DNA from: Musa acuminata AAA Group
Taxonomy: Eukaryota > Streptophyta > Magnoliopsida > Zingiberales > Musaceae
Direction of reading: 5' to 3'
Assembly: GCF_036884655.1 (NCBI RefSeq)
Contig: NC_088359.1
Location: 16,800,001 to 16,864,000, forward strand
Length of the DNA stretch: 64,000 nt
The translations under genes were made by a program, and so were the position numbers. This document shows, piece by piece, positions 1-12,315 of this stretch (within the stretch, counting starts at the first letter, position 1; each line of letters starts with the position of its first letter). Below the pieces are notes generated by a model that saw only the letters and a list, made by a program, of their open reading frames with translations, was not told the DNA's origin and did no database searches.

Positions 1-185
1 AACTCTAGACCCTGCCAAGTGCCATTATTGATCGACGGATCATGACTCGACGACGACGACCCACTAATGAAGTGCTAATACAGTGGGCGAACCTACCAAT
101 AGAAGATGCCACTTGGGAGAACTATGATGACTTGAAGATCAAATTCCCAGAATTCACAAATCATCAGCCTCGAGGACAAGGCTGA
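1..185 (+). pseudogene. C-terminal end of Reina-like polyprotein (chromodomain-like)
   Basis: The open frame ends at TGA 183-185. The last residues include a chromodomain-like tail (VLIQWANLPIEDATWENY) typical of the end of Reina-type chromovirus integrases, which is thought to guide integration to chromatin. The same tail ends the copies at 21900-22017 and 63360-63494. The integrase catalytic region is not present in this fragment. The identification rests on similarity to the other copies in the window. Confidence 0.75.
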
Positions 186-188
186 TTT

Positions 189-200
189 GAAGAGGGCGGG
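189..200 (+). other. Polypurine tract of A1
   Basis: GAAGAGGGCGGG lies just before the LTR and would prime plus-strand DNA synthesis. The identical tract precedes the 3' LTRs at 22035 and 63512. Confidence 0.8.
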
Positions 201-202
201 TC

Positions 203-640
203 TGTTAGGACTCTAGCTTGGAGAGTCCTAATTGAGAGGGACATTCATGTAAAACTGTTAGGACTCTAGCTAGGAGAGTCCTAATTGAGAGGGACATTCT
301 GTTAGGACTCTAGCTAGGAGAGTCCTAATTGAGAGGGGCATTCATGTAGGAGGTTTTTTCTTATAGAAGAATTAGGAGTTGTAAGGGAATAGGAGTCTTG
401 AGTAGGAGTCCTATTAGGAGTTGGTTAGAAGTAAGAGTCTTAAGTAGGAGTCCTATTAGGAGTTAGGGTTTAGAAGCCCTATAAATAGCCATGTATTCCT
501 CCTCTTTTCTCAAGCAATAGATGAATCTTTTCTGCAGCCTTTGAGCAGTAACTTGGAGGGAGGAACCCCTATAGAGTTCCAAGGAGGCTGATCCCCTAAA
601 GAGATCAACCCCAAGTTTAGAATCTGCAAGGGTTCTAACA
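203..640 (+). repeat. 3' LTR of A1 (438 bp)
   Basis: The LTR runs from TGTTAGGACTC to GGGTTCTAACA. Its first part holds three tandem copies of the LTR terminus, starting near 203, 256 and 300. A TATA box (TATAAATA) lies at 480-487, and tandem TAGGAGTCCTATTAGGAGTT units precede it. Length and structure match the LTRs at 17146-17583 and 22035-22472. Confidence 0.93.
480..487 (+). promoter_or_regulatory. LTR TATA box
   Basis: TATAAATA within CCCTATAAATAGCC is at the same place in every LTR of this family (17423 and 22312 in A2). Confidence 0.65.
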
Positions 641-3600
641 CATTTCTGCTAATTCTCTTAAGCACCTTGAATGGACCATCAGCCTTTGGTTTCAATTTTC
701 CAAATTTGTCCGGTGGAAACCTCTCCTTCCTTAGATGAATCCAGACCAAATCACCTACATTAAACTCCACATGTTTTCTGTGTTTGTTGGCAGCATGCAT
801 GTACCTCTCATTTTGCTTCTCAATGGTTGCTTTCACACCCTCATGCAGCTTCTTTATCTGCTTAGCTCTTTCATCAGCATCTCCACTAAATTGCTTTGTT
901 ATAGAGTGAGGGATTAAGTCCAAAGGACCAGCAGGATTAGCACCATAAACTACCTCAAAAGGACTCTTACCAATACTATGATGCATAGAACGATTGTAAG
1001 CAAACTCAATTTGTGGAAGAATGACATCCCATTGCTTAATATTCTTGCCAACATAGCTTCTAAGTAAATTTCCCAAGCTTCGGTTTGTTACCTCAGTTTG
1101 CCCATCGGTTTGTGGATGATGCGAGCTACTGAAATTCAAAGAAGTACCCAGCTTCCTCCAAAGAGTTCTCCAAAAATGACTAACAAATTTTGAATCTCGA
1201 TCATACACCATAGTTCTTGGAATACCATGCAATTTAACAATCTCCTTAAAATATAAATCAGCAATATGTGATGCATCATTTGATTTATTGCATGGAACAA
1301 AGTGAGACATTTTTGAAAATCTATCAACAACAACCATGATAGAATCCTTGTTCCTTTGAGTTCTTGGCAGTCCCAAAACGAAATCAAGACTCACATCCTC
1401 CCATGGAGCATTTGGCACTGATAATGGAGTGTACAACCAAGAATTTTGACTTCTTGTTTTTGCCAAATGACATAATCGGCATTGCTTCACATGTCTATCC
1501 ACATCTCTGAACATTTTAGGCCAGTAGAAATTTGATTGAACAAGAGCTAGAGTCTTGTCCCTACCGAAATGTCCTCCCAAAACACCACCATGAGCTTCAG
1601 CTAGAATTACTTGTCTCAAAGAACAAGTTGGAACACATAAAGCATTAGCTCGAAAAAGAAAACCATCAAAGATCGAAAATTGTTGAAAGGAACCTGATTT
1701 GCAATTCTGCCATATCGAGCCAAAATCCACATCATTCTCATATAGATCTTTGAATGTTTCAAATCCAACCACTTTGACTTCCTTTGCTGATAATAAAGAA
1801 TGCTTTCTGCTCAATGCGTCAGCAACTACATTTTGAACACCAGATTTGTGCTTGATTGTAAAGTTGTAAGATTGTAAGAACTCCACCCAAGCTGCATGCC
1901 TCTTGTTTAGCTTGTGCTGATGATTAATGAACTTTAATGCCTCGTGATCAGAATATAGAACAAATGGCTTGGCGAGAAGATATTGACTCCAATGAGACAA
2001 AGCTCGATAAATCGCATAAAACTCCTTATCATAAGTAGAGTATTTCTTTCTTGTATCATTCAGCTTTTCACTAAAAAATGCAATGGGCCTTCCGTCTTGA
2101 CTCAAAACAGCACCAATTCCCACATTAGATGCATCACATTCAACTTCAAACACATTATCAAAATTTGGTAGAACTAAGATAGGAGCCTCAGTAACCTTTC
2201 TTTTCAAAAGCTCAAAAGCATCGTTAGCCTCACTAGTCCATTTGAATTTGTCGCATTTCAGACATTCGGTGATTGGAGCGATAATAGAGCTGAAACTCTT
2301 GATGAATCTTCTATAAAAAGACGTTAAGCCATGGAAACTCCTCACATCATGTAATGAAGCAGGTGTTGGCCAATTGAGAATAGCTTCCACCATACTTTGA
2401 TCCATCATGATTCCATCTTTTGAAACAACATACCCCAAAAACACCACACTAGAAGTAAAGAAATCACATTTGTTTAGATTAGCATAAAGTTTTTGCTGCC
2501 TCAAAATAAAAAAGATTTCTTTCAGATGACTCATATGCTCCTCTTCACTCTTGCTGTACACCAATATATCGTCAAAATAAACAACAACAAATATTCCAAT
2601 GAATGACTTAAGTATGTGATTCATAAATCTCATGAATGTGCTAGGAGCATTAGATAGTCCAAATGGCATAACCAACCATTCATATAAGCCTTCTCTAGTT
2701 TTAAACGCTGTTTTCCACTCATCTCCGGGCCTCATTCTTATTTGGTGATAGCCACTCCTCAAATCAATTTTTGAGAAAATACAAGCACCACACAATTAAT
2801 CAAGTAAGTCATCTAACCTTGGAATAGGAAAGCGATAGTCCACTGTGATTTTGTTGATGGTGCGACTGTCCACGCACATTCTCCAAGAACCATCTTTCTT
2901 AGGCACCAACAAGGCTGGAACTGCACAGGGACTCATGCTCTCCCGAATTAACCCCTTTTTCACTAATTCATCAACTTGCCTTTGAAGTTCTTCATGTTCT
3001 TTAGGACTCATTCTGTACGCAGCCTTATTAGGTAGAACAGCCCCCGGAATAAGATCAATGTGATGTTGAATGTCTCTCAAAGGTGGAAGGCCATGTGGAA
3101 TCTCTTCCGGTATAACATCTTGAAATTCTTCTAGGATTGGTTGCATGATTTTCGGTGTGTCCTTATGTTGTTCGTTCTCCTCTACTACCATTAGGGCCAA
3201 AACATGACCGCCCTTGTCCAATTCATATCTGCATTCTCTATAAGAAATAAAAGCACTAGCTTCCTTCTTTGGCGCACTGATTTCGGAAGGTTGTAAAGGA
3301 GCTAAGATAATCTTCTTTTCATTCACTTTAAAAGAATAAGTATGTTTATAACCATCATACAACACTCTTCTATCATAATGCCAAGGTCTTCCCAATAGTA
3401 AATGACAAGCATCCATAGGGGCAACATCACACCACACTTTATCTTTATAATACTTGCCAATAGAAAATGAAACTAAACATCTTTTAGTTACATTGATGTC
3501 ATTTCCTTTTTGCAACCAACATAATTGGTATGGATGTGGATGAGGGATCGTATCCAACTTCAGCTTCTGCACCATCTCCAAAGAAACCACGTTCTCAAAA

Positions 3601-4823
3601 CTGCCACTGTCGATGATCACCAAGCACACCTTGCCAAGAGAAGTGCATTTAGTGTGAAACACATTTTTTCTCACCCAACTTTCATCGTCGGCCACATATG
3701 ACACTTGTAAACTACGTTGCAATACAATAGACAAACCATGATCAGTATAAGTAATCTCTTTCTCATCATCATCGTATTTTGGTTCGTTGTCAGTTTCATC
3801 TTCTCCTCCATCACTATGATCTTCAACCAAAGTTACAATCCTCCTATTTGGACAATCTGATGCGATATGCCCAAAACCATGACATTTGAAACATTTTCAG
3901 CCACTTGGGGTAGAAGAATTAGGTGTTTTTTTGCTGCCAGCAGATTCTTCACCCTTTTCTTGCACCTTTGATATCACCTTGCTTTGGACAGTAGGCTTCG
4001 AACTTCCTCCTTTTGTGTAGCCTTCTTTTGAGCTATACCGAAAACTCTTTTCAAACTTCTGTTGCTTTTCAACTTTTAATGCCAGCTTGCTCACATCATT
4101 TAAAGACCAATATGGCTGTAGCTGAACAACTTTAGCAATCTCATACTTCAGACCTCCCAAGTATCTTGCAATTGTTTGCTCTTCCGGTTCCACAAGCTCT
4201 CCTTTTAACAGCAAATTATCAAATTCTGCAGTGTACTCCTCCACACTAAGATCTTTTTGCTTGAAATCATGTATTTTGAGAAAGATCTCTTGTCTATAAT
4301 TATGAGGTAAATATTTTCTCTTTAGCTCCCTTTTCATTTTCTCCCATGTAACGATCTTACTCTTCCCCTCACGTTCTCTTTGTTTCTTCACATTTTCCCA
4401 CCAAAAAGATGCATTCCGCCTGAGTTTGAGTGCCACAAGTTTGACCTTCTTTTGTTCCGGTGGTTCATGAAAATCGAAAATTCTTTCTACTGTATTAAGC
4501 CAATCGATAAAGTCATCAACATTTATTTTGCCTTCAAATTCAGGAATATCAAATCTGGGGTTATATTTATTCTGCCACTCGTCTTGGACTTCATTTCTTC
4601 TCCGACATCTTCTCGACTCCCTTGGAAGAATTGTATCTTCATCAGAAGTAAACTCTCGAGCTTCATTTTCATATTTGTTATGTCTACTCTGAAGTTCATC
4701 GATTATCTCATTTTTTTCTTGTAGGCTACGCAACAATTTTCGTAGCTACAGCCTCAACGACTCAGCGTCATCTTCGTGATCGCTACCTTCACCAACTACA
4801 TCTTTTCCATTCCGCCTTGCCAT
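641..4823 (-). pseudogene. CRM-like gag-pol polyprotein (broken)
   Basis: The frame starts at ATG 4823 and stays in one phase down to the A1 junction. Along the minus strand it encodes gag (retrotransposon gag core about 4560-4080), a CCHC knuckle near 3900, an aspartic protease with DSG near 3620, RT with YFDD near 2580, RNase H (about 2150-1790) and integrase (about 1660-650, with an HHCC zinc region and a DDE-type core). At least three stops break it: CAG to TAG near 4750, CGA to TGA at 3894-3896 just before the knuckle, and CAA to TAA at 2796-2798. Compared with 26237-31844 there is no frameshift, so decay has been by point mutation. Residues read beyond 641 come from the A1 LTR and are not part of the protein. 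Confidence 0.9.
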
Positions 4824-4838
4824 GATCTCTAGCCTTTA

Positions 4839-4850
4839 GCTCTGATACCA
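4839..4850 (-). other. Primer-binding site of B
   Basis: The minus strand reads TGGTATCAGAGC, complementary to the 3' end of initiator tRNA-Met. It lies 3 bp inside the LTR edge. Confidence 0.9.
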
Positions 4851-4853
4851 AAT

Positions 4854-5508
4854 TGATACCGGGGAGGGTAAAAATGCAGAATGGATTTCGAAAGAATACC
4901 AATAGAACAGTTGTACAGATAGAAAATATCACAGAAGGCAATGAACGAACTCTTGAAGAAACTTCGGTAAAACGAAATATAGCTCACCACCAAGTTTAAA
5001 ATCGCAATGGGATACAGAAAGTTCACCACCCAATGGAAATTAAACGAGGATATAGAACTAGAAATTAAAAGACTCACCACTCAAGGACGCATCCAAGAGA
5101 TACAGAGTTTAAGGGGTTCTCTAAGAGCTTCTGCCCAGATATCATCAGTTTCTAAAGTCCTTTCTAAGTCCTAAACACCAAAATAAATACTAGTGCATGA
5201 AACAACCCTTCATGCATAGGGAATTTTGAAATTAAGTGTTTACAGCTTCTAACCAACTATTTTAATGCACTCATTGGTAATGAAGAAATGTTCACAGCTA
5301 CCAACCAACTCCTTTAATGTATTCCTTTGTCTTGAAGAAAAGCACCTTGAAACAGCTTTAACTTTGTGCAGAGAATATGCAAATGAGATGTCATTTTTTA
5401 GTGTGCTGAGATAAAGATTATGAGGCATCATTATTGACTGAAAAAGATACTAGATCATAATCAAGGCTCATATAATCAGATTGTAGTAAATTAGACACTC
5501 CCGTGTCA
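4854..5508 (-). repeat. 5' LTR of B (655 bp)
   Basis: On the minus strand the LTR starts TGACACGGGAG (at 5508) and ends GGTATCA (at 4854). It matches the 629-633 bp LTRs of the element at 26237-31844 over its length. Confidence 0.9.
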
Positions 5509-7092
5509 AATTATCACATTTAGGAGGTGTGACCCTGTCTAAAATCAATAATATTATAATTCATCATCAATTCAATCCAGATCTAATCTAACAATTTGAT
5601 GGTACTAAGAATCATTCAAAATCAATATTCACAATTCATAAACCTGTACGTTACATAAATCATAATCCACTTCACTCAAAGATTCACAAAATCTAAAGGC
5701 AACTCAACTAAACATAAATCACAACACAAATCCATAATCATATAAATATATACAATCACAAAAAAGATAATTATTTACCATGAGTTCTTATCCTTATGCA
5801 ACTTAAACTTATCATTCCATACACATGAGTGGTCCTTTACACTTTTACAACACATAAGTATCAACAGATTCCTTAACATTACATCAGAAGTAAAGTATAC
5901 TATACAACAAAAACCTATCATCCAACAAAGATTAGCTCAAAAATCTTCTAGCCTTTCACTGCTTTAACCCAATTCTAGCTTTTCAGTGCGTGACAAGCTA
6001 CCCTAAAAAAATGATATAGCAACGGGGTGAGCATAAAGAGCTCAGCAAGCGTCTAACATATCCATGGCGATAGGAGAAGTTTAAGCAGGCTTAGTATCAA
6101 GATACAAAAGTAGAAATACAAGTGTTCATTTGGAATTATCTCATTTGATATAAAATCACAAAGGTTTACCTCATTCAAAAACAAGCATTAGACATAACAA
6201 AAGGAGAAGGGAAAATTGGAGCATTTCGTTGGCAAAAGAAATATTTAGGCATGTATCAAATGGCACATGAAGCATTTAGGCACATATCAAAGGCATAAGA
6301 GTGTTTGGGGGCATGATAATGACAAATGAAACACTTCAAAGTATAACAAGTGAACCGAATAATAAACACAAGCTTGTTTGACATTTTTGATGTAACATAC
6401 ATTCCATTTTTATCCAAAGCATAATATGAACTCATAAACAAAGCTTTGGATATCATATAATAAACATAGAGGGCGCTGTGGGACCACATACATAATGTGA
6501 TTCATCCATTTCTGGACGACCACCAAGCATAAGTCTCCCACGTTTGGGAGCTCCATCCACCCACGTCTGAGTGAAGTCAATAGGGCTGACAGAGCAATCG
6601 CGGGCTCTACGCATAACTCCCTTTACCATTTCTGGCAAAGGTTCACAATATCCCACAAGACACTAGAGTACAAAAAGGGTAGTATGAATAATAACATTGG
6701 CACATATCAGAAGCACATACGGAACAACGAAGATATGCATGTGCCTTTATCAAACAAGGTAATGCATACAAAGCATTATATAATAAATTTTAGATATATA
6801 TAACAACTTCAGGATGAACAATATAAGAATTTCAAAGGACTAGTATAATGCTCAATTGAAGAAGAATTTAGCAGAAATCAAATTTCCAATAGGATGAAAA
6901 TTGAATAGGCAAAACCCAACAAAGTTTTTAATTCTGATAGAATTTGAATGGTACATTTCCTAAATTGTTTGAGTGACCAAGTATGCTCCAAATCACTAAA
7001 AATAGATGTCATTGGAAAGCTGTATCAATCTATTTTCGAATGAACTCAGATTTATAATTTTTTGAGTTCATAACAGGAAGTTACAACAAATA

Positions 7093-7700
7093 GAGTAAAG
7101 GAAGGTCAGAATTGATCATCCCTATTTTGCAGACTTGATAGAATCATTTTAAACAAATGTTTCAGAAGGAAAATGTACTTCAAAATTTCTAAGTTATATG
7201 TCAAAAGAAAGATATGCGAATCTAGGTTTGAAAGAACTAAGTTTTGCATAATTCAGAATTTTCACTAGAGAGTTATGAGCAATTTAGTAATAGAAGGTCA
7301 GAATTGATCATCTCTATTTTATAGAATTGATAGAGTCAATTTAAACAGATGTTTTAGAAGGCAATCATACTTCAAAATTACTATATTATATGTCAAAAGA
7401 AAGATATGCGAATCTAGGTTTGAAAGAACTAAGTTTTGCATAATTCAGAATTTTCACTAGAGAGTTATGAGCAATTTAGTAATAGAAGGTCAGAATTGAT
7501 CATCTCTGTTTTGCAGAATTGATAGAGTCAATTTAAACAGATGTTTTAGAAGGCAATCGTACTTCAAAATTACTATATTATATGTCAAAAGAAAGATACG
7601 CGAATCTAATTTCAAAAGAACCAATTTTGCATAATTCAGAATTTTTACTAGAGAGTTATGAGCAATTTAGTAACAGAAGGTCAGAAATTTCAGTCCCTAT
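7093..7700 (-). repeat. 192-bp tandem repeat, about three copies
   Basis: The word GAAGGTCAGAATTGATC recurs at 7101, 7293 and 7485, and a diverged copy follows at 7676, giving periods of 192, 192 and 191 bp. The two middle units differ at only a few bases; the outer ones are more diverged. A weaker unit seems to continue to about 7860. Confidence 0.85.
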
Positions 7701-8070
7701 TTTGTAGAATTTGTAGGGTTAATTGAAACAGAAGTCCTAGTAGGCATTTAAACTCCAAATCATTCAATCTCAGTGTCAAAATATAGATATTTGAGTCTAA
7801 TTTCAAATGGATTATGCTTTGCCTAAATTATAGTTTAGTGCTAAAAGTTAGATCAAAAACAATGTATAGAAGTTAGATTACCGAAAATTTCGTATTCATG
7901 GCTTTGTATCAAAAGGAAAGAAGGGTTTGGTACTAAGCTGAATTCTTTTGAATTATGAAGTATTAAAAGGAAAACAGAGATTAGGAATTCTGTAGGAAGA
8001 GGTTAGAACACTTGCCTTAGATGAGTTTGATTCCCAAATATAGGGAGTTGATGCAAAACCTCAAACAAAG

Positions 8071-8132
8071 TTTCCTCTTCTTCTTCTTCTCCTTCTTCTT
8101 CTTCTTCTTCTTCTCTTCTTCTTCTTCTCCTC
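8071..8132. repeat. (TTC)n microsatellite
   Basis: An almost pure TTC run interrupted by a few TCC and TCT units lies inside the long LTR. Confidence 0.9.
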
Positions 8133-8485
8133 AAACTAACGTTGGTTGTAAAGTTTCTTTTTAATGGTGCCTTAAATTACTTAGGCTTGGCTCATACTAA
8201 AATAGTGTGGTGGCAAGCATGCATGGGGGTTTAGGTGTAAACTTTAGAATAAATACAAGTGACTCATCCTTGTTAATGACACATGTCCTCCATTTTATTT
8301 TATTTTATTTTTATTTACTCAATTCTGAATATTCTATAAATCATATCAAAATTTTATTATTTACACTTAGGTCCTTAGCCATAAACATTAATATAATATT
8401 ATTTAATTAAAAAAATTATTTAAATAATCCTCATATTTACAAACAAACATTTACTATTTTTTTTTTTTAAATGGGGGATGTTACA

Positions 8486-9297
8486 ATAGGCCACAACCCA
8501 GTTTGAATTTCGAGCTCAAAACTGTCAATTCCCGGAATTCCGGGATTTGGCGGTTGCACCTCCTAACTGAGGCGGTTGCACCGCCTGGCAGAGCTCGAAG
8601 ACTGAGCCTCTAGGCGTTGCCACCTCCTGTCAGGGGCGGTTGCACCTCCATTCATAGCTCGAAGATCGAGCTCAGGCGGTGCCACCGCTTGACTGAGGCG
8701 GTTGCACCTCTTGCCAGAGCTCGAAGACCGAGCTCCGGTGGTGCAACCTCCTAGCTGGGGCGGTTCAACCGCCTGGCAGAAATCAGGGTCCGAATGGGTT
8801 GATCCATTCGGCCCAATTTGGGTTTTTCAGGGGCCCAATTGCCCCAAGATTAAGTTAATGGGATCACCTCGCATTTCCAACTTAATCATTGTACTAACTA
8901 CGATATTTCCTAAGACATTTCTGCAACTTGCTCCGGTGCGTCAATCGCTTCTTCCAGCGAGCTTCCGGCGAACTTCCGTCGCTCATCCGATGAACCCTCG
9001 GTGATGCTCCTACGGACTTCCGGCAATCTCCTGGACTTGCGATGATCCACTTGGCGAGTTCCGACGAGCTTCTTTGGCAAGCTCATGGACTTCTCGGATT
9101 TGTTCCCGTAGAACCTCCGACGACTGTCCGAACTTCCGTAGAACTCTTGAACTCCCAACGTGATCATTGTCTTGATTCCGACGCAACTCCTGCTGCATAT
9201 CTTACTTTCATCGTAGTTAATCCTGCACACTTATCTCAACATATAGATTAGATAACAAATGACAATTGACTTCATCATCAAAATCCGTGATTCAATA
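8486..9297 (-). repeat. 3' LTR remnant of S1
   Basis: This segment matches 34447-35259 of the S1 5' LTR in order and length (812 versus 813 bp). It carries GGCGGTTGCACC-type palindromes at 8540-8780. The end reads ATTCAATA rather than ATTCAACA, a likely point mutation of the terminal CA. Confidence 0.88.
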
Positions 9298-10853
9298 ATC
9301 TCCCCCTTTTTGATGATGACAATCAATTGATAATGGAGTTAACCTTTACTCCCCCTATCTATATGTCATACTTGAGATAAGTCATTCTTGAATTCAAAAC
9401 CTTTGCATTCTTGAATTCAAAACCTTTGAATTCAAGAGACATATTGATAAGTGAAAATCATTTAAACTTATCAATACTCCCATCATGATTCCCATCATGA
9501 TGTTTCTCTCTGAAGATGATGTCAAGGCTTGACATTCATTTTCAAATTTTACATTACAAGTTTGAATGATGGTAATAGTAGCAATTCATCATATTGTAAG
9601 ATGTCAACATGTAAAACTATGAAGTAAGATTTTGATATCATTACATGATGCACACATTTCAAATGTTTTAGCAATTATTGTATTTTATCACATGGTAAGA
9701 TATCAATACGTAAAATTACGATGCAAGTTTTTGTTTGATATCTTGACACGATACAAACAAGGCATAGCATAGCATAGCATTAATACTCATATATTTCTCC
9801 CCCTTTGTCATCAACAAAAAGTGTGGTAATTGTGATACCAGGAGAATAATATAAGCAAATTTTGAGCATAAGTGTGATAATTGTTTATGCCTTTACTAGG
9901 TTCATGTTATTTTCCAATAGTGAGTGATAAGAAATCAATATACAAGCATATAAAGGAAAGCATGATATGTAGATCGCTTTGAGTACTTCTTCCTTTTTAT
10001 TTGTTATAATATTTTTGAATGAAGGAGGAAGGCTATTTGTGAGTTTACTTTGAGTGAAATTAAAATCGATGAGAGATTAAATCATTCTTCATTTTTACAA
10101 GGATCAAGATATATATGTGAAACAAATCTTTGCAAGTAAAAACACCATCATCCATATTTCAAGATGGAATTTATAAGCAGGAATCATTTCATCAAATCCA
10201 TTTCAGAAAAATATTTTTCATATAATAAGTGTATGAGAAAATCTGATTGTTAGGATACCAATTGTTAAGCGAATCCGAAAATAAAATTAATACTTTCATG
10301 CAGTCGGACAAGACTATGCTATAGATTTTCAAATACAATCATGAAGACAAAACATGCTTATTGTTATGAAAATTTTTGTATTCAACACATAATTTCCAAC
10401 ATGTTATTTAGGCATGTAATGGCAATCAAGTGATTTGATCATTCAATAAAGTCCGAAAAATAATTTTAACTAGTTTATGTATTCGGACACATCAACATTC
10501 CTAATTCTCTTCTTATGAAATCAAATTGTTCTTCACTTAGAGGTTTTGCAAAAATATCAGCTAGTTGATGTTTAATATTATGGCAATATAATAACATGAT
10601 ATATCAACTGCATTGGTATATCATTTTCTCAAATCATATTTATCATGGAAACCAAGGCACAAGGTTTTCAAGGTGGTTATAAAAACATTTAGTTTCAATG
10701 TAAAATCCGACAATGAGTAACGAGATTAAACAATGAGTGATGTTTGTAACTCTGCTCACAAATAAATACATCAGGTAACCATATCAAAGATCAAGGCACA
10801 GGGCATTGTGATCATGGTGAGTAACATAAAGAGTTTACAATACACATATAAGC
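9298..10853 (-). other. S1 3' noncoding region with several polypurine tracts
   Basis: This AT-rich stretch holds no gene. Seen from the minus strand it has GGGGGAG-type purine tracts at about 9301-9316, 9344-9353 and 9797-9815, near GATGAC words. Multiple polypurine tracts before the 3' LTR are known for Sireviruses. A short direct repeat (GGCATAGCATAGCATAGCATT) lies at 9762-9780. Confidence 0.6.
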
Positions 10854-11963
10854 TCATTGAGGAGGTGGAAAATTAAAATGCCTAAATAAAGAATCAATTT
10901 GTCGATGAATTTGCTGCAGCTCAGATAGGATTTGATCTTGTCGATGTTCAAGCCATTCTTGTCTTTGTTCAAATCGGTCCATCCGAATCCCAATATCTTC
11001 GACAGATGATGCAGGAGCTTGCTTAAATGAATATGTTTCCTCAAAGGGACAGATCGGAGGAGATTGAGTACCCCTAAAGACTAGTGTTTCCGGTTCTAGT
11101 TCAGGTTGAGGGGGATCGGTTCTTCTAGGCATTCTAACCCAGTTACCGTTTCTATAAACACATCTCTATACATGAAGTAGATTTTTATTTATTATGCTAA
11201 ACCTATCTACTTTTATTACTTCTTTGTCAGATGGTATTGGAATATCGTAGGCTTTCAGTATTCTAGTAATTATACCACCATATGGAAGCATCATATCTTT
11301 CTTAGATAGTTCTAACATGTTTTGTTGGATAAGATAACCAAGACAGATGTCATGTCTTTTCATGATCCAATACATAGTTCCTAATTCTATTTGGCTTACT
11401 TCATCATGATGGTATTGTTTAGGGAGAATGATGCTAGTTAGGATATGATGAAGTACCTTAGTGTTTAGTGGTAATAGATGTTCACAACTTTTAGGAACAA
11501 TCGCTAAATTGGGATTGACGAAAATTGTTCCTAAGGCTTCAACATATGTTGTCCCAATAGTTTCGTCATCCCATGATCCTCTAAAGTAAAGTCATCTATT
11601 TTTTATGGGAATGCCTATCATGTCATAAATGAGTTTATCCGTAATGGAGATGTGTTGTCCTAAGAGATAGGTAGACATTCTTTCTTCTTCATCTACTTGT
11701 ATATTGTTGTAAAACAATCTAACACGTCTTGGATAGATGGGTTCATTAATTTATAAAATAGGGAGTAGATCTAGGTTTGCAAACCATTGGATTGTCTCTA
11801 AGTCTCTTAGTTCATCTAAATCTACATGTTTTCCCTTATTGACACTTCTAAATTCGAAAGAGGAAAACTTTTCAGCATGATATTTTGAATCGAAAAGAGT
11901 AAGATCAAAGTCTTCCACTAATCTCCTCTTCCCTTTGTCCCTTGATGATCTTCTGGACCTCAT
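10854..11963 (-). pseudogene. S1 third ORF (plant transposon-protein-like), broken
   Basis: From ATG 11963 to the stop at 10854 the frame is 370 codons with no frameshift but three in-frame stops (near 11750, 11590 and 11165). It aligns over its full length with the 371-codon third ORF of M1 at 42115-43230, with roughly half the residues identical by eye. Shared words include EPIYPR, PKSCEHLLP, MLPYGG and PRRTDP. The middle resembles the plant-specific 'putative plant transposon protein' domain. The C-terminal part (10860-11010) is rich in Q, E and R with coiled-coil spacing. I see no transmembrane segment or signal peptide, so the position is env-like but the protein is not obviously an envelope. 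Confidence 0.75.
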
Positions 11964-12174
11964 AACTACTGCTGTTTAGGAGGATAGTAAAGAGCAAGAG
12001 TAAATGAATTAAAAACAGAATTTAAGGGCTTCTTAGAGAATACCTTAGTGAGATCTTCAAGAGAAGGAGAGATTGTTAATCTTTTGCTTCGAAATGAGGA
12101 GTATTTGGGATGCTGTGAGGGGAGGAATGGAGGTGGAGAAGCTTTGGAAGAGTAAAGAGGGGAAGGGAGTGAGT

Positions 12175-12315
12175 TGGGGTCGGTTCCACCGCCGGCCCTA
12201 GCCCGGGTTAAAAGGGGGCAGGATTGCGGGCGGTTGCACCGCTGGCTGGGGCGGTGCAACCGCTTGCAATACGTGATAGCCATAGGTGCTACCTCCAGCT
12301 GGGGCAGTGCAACCG
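12175..12315 (-). promoter_or_regulatory. Palindrome array upstream of the S1 third ORF
   Basis: Four GGCGGTnnCACCGCC-like palindromes (some degenerate) lie 210-350 bp before the ORF start at 11963. A matching array lies before the M1 third ORF (41772-41912) and in the Sirevirus LTRs. The TATA-like site of M1 is TTTTAAC here, apparently mutated. Confidence 0.5.

Larger units (their letters stand above)
1..640 (+). mobile_element. A1: 3' end of a Reina-like Ty3/gypsy element
   Basis: The segment holds the end of the polyprotein, a polypurine tract and the 3' LTR; the rest lies left of the window. It is nearly identical to the end of the complete element at 17146-22472. It is inserted in the integrase region of the minus-strand element B, which resumes at 641. 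The base after the LTR starts CATTT (641-645), the expected right-hand TSD copy; the left copy is outside the window. Confidence 0.9.
641..5508 (-). mobile_element. B: CRM-like Ty3/gypsy element, 3' part cut off
   Basis: This is a minus-strand element with its 5' LTR (4854-5508), primer site and gag-pol. The end of integrase and the 3' LTR were displaced by the A1 insertion at 640/641 and lie outside the window. It is closely related to the complete element at 26237-31844. It is inserted in the Tekay-like sequence that resumes at 5509; the expected right TSD copy is AATTA (5509-5513). Confidence 0.9.
5509..8485 (-). mobile_element. Tekay/Del-like long LTR, partial
   Basis: These 3 kb hold no long reading frame. 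The right edge reads TGTAACATCCCCCATTT on the minus strand, the usual start of a Tekay/Del-type chromovirus LTR, and is followed by ATAGG, the likely TSD, inside the S1 LTR. The left end is interrupted by element B, so the length and any coding part are unknown. It contains a 192-bp tandem repeat and a TTC microsatellite. The lineage is inferred from the terminus and the great length; it could be a solo LTR. Confidence 0.55.

Noticed and set aside
510..640. Continuation of the B integrase frame into a C-terminal tail
   Set aside because: These bases belong to the A1 LTR inserted at 640/641; the apparent fusion is an artefact.
5509..8485. Possible host gene or intergenic DNA in the long gene-free stretch
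   Set aside because: The TGTAACATCCCCC terminus, the ATAGG junction inside the S1 LTR and the internal tandem repeat fit a long LTR better. No coding frame is supported.
8702..9251. Open frames of 60-130 codons in S1 LTR sequence, also at 34365-35213
   Set aside because: They are on both strands and follow the palindrome repeats and TCCG-rich LTR text; LTR sequence in this family is noncoding.
11964..12283. Open frame of 105 codons before the S1 third ORF
   Set aside because: It lies in the palindrome-bearing spacer, has no counterpart in M1 and is probably untranslated leader.
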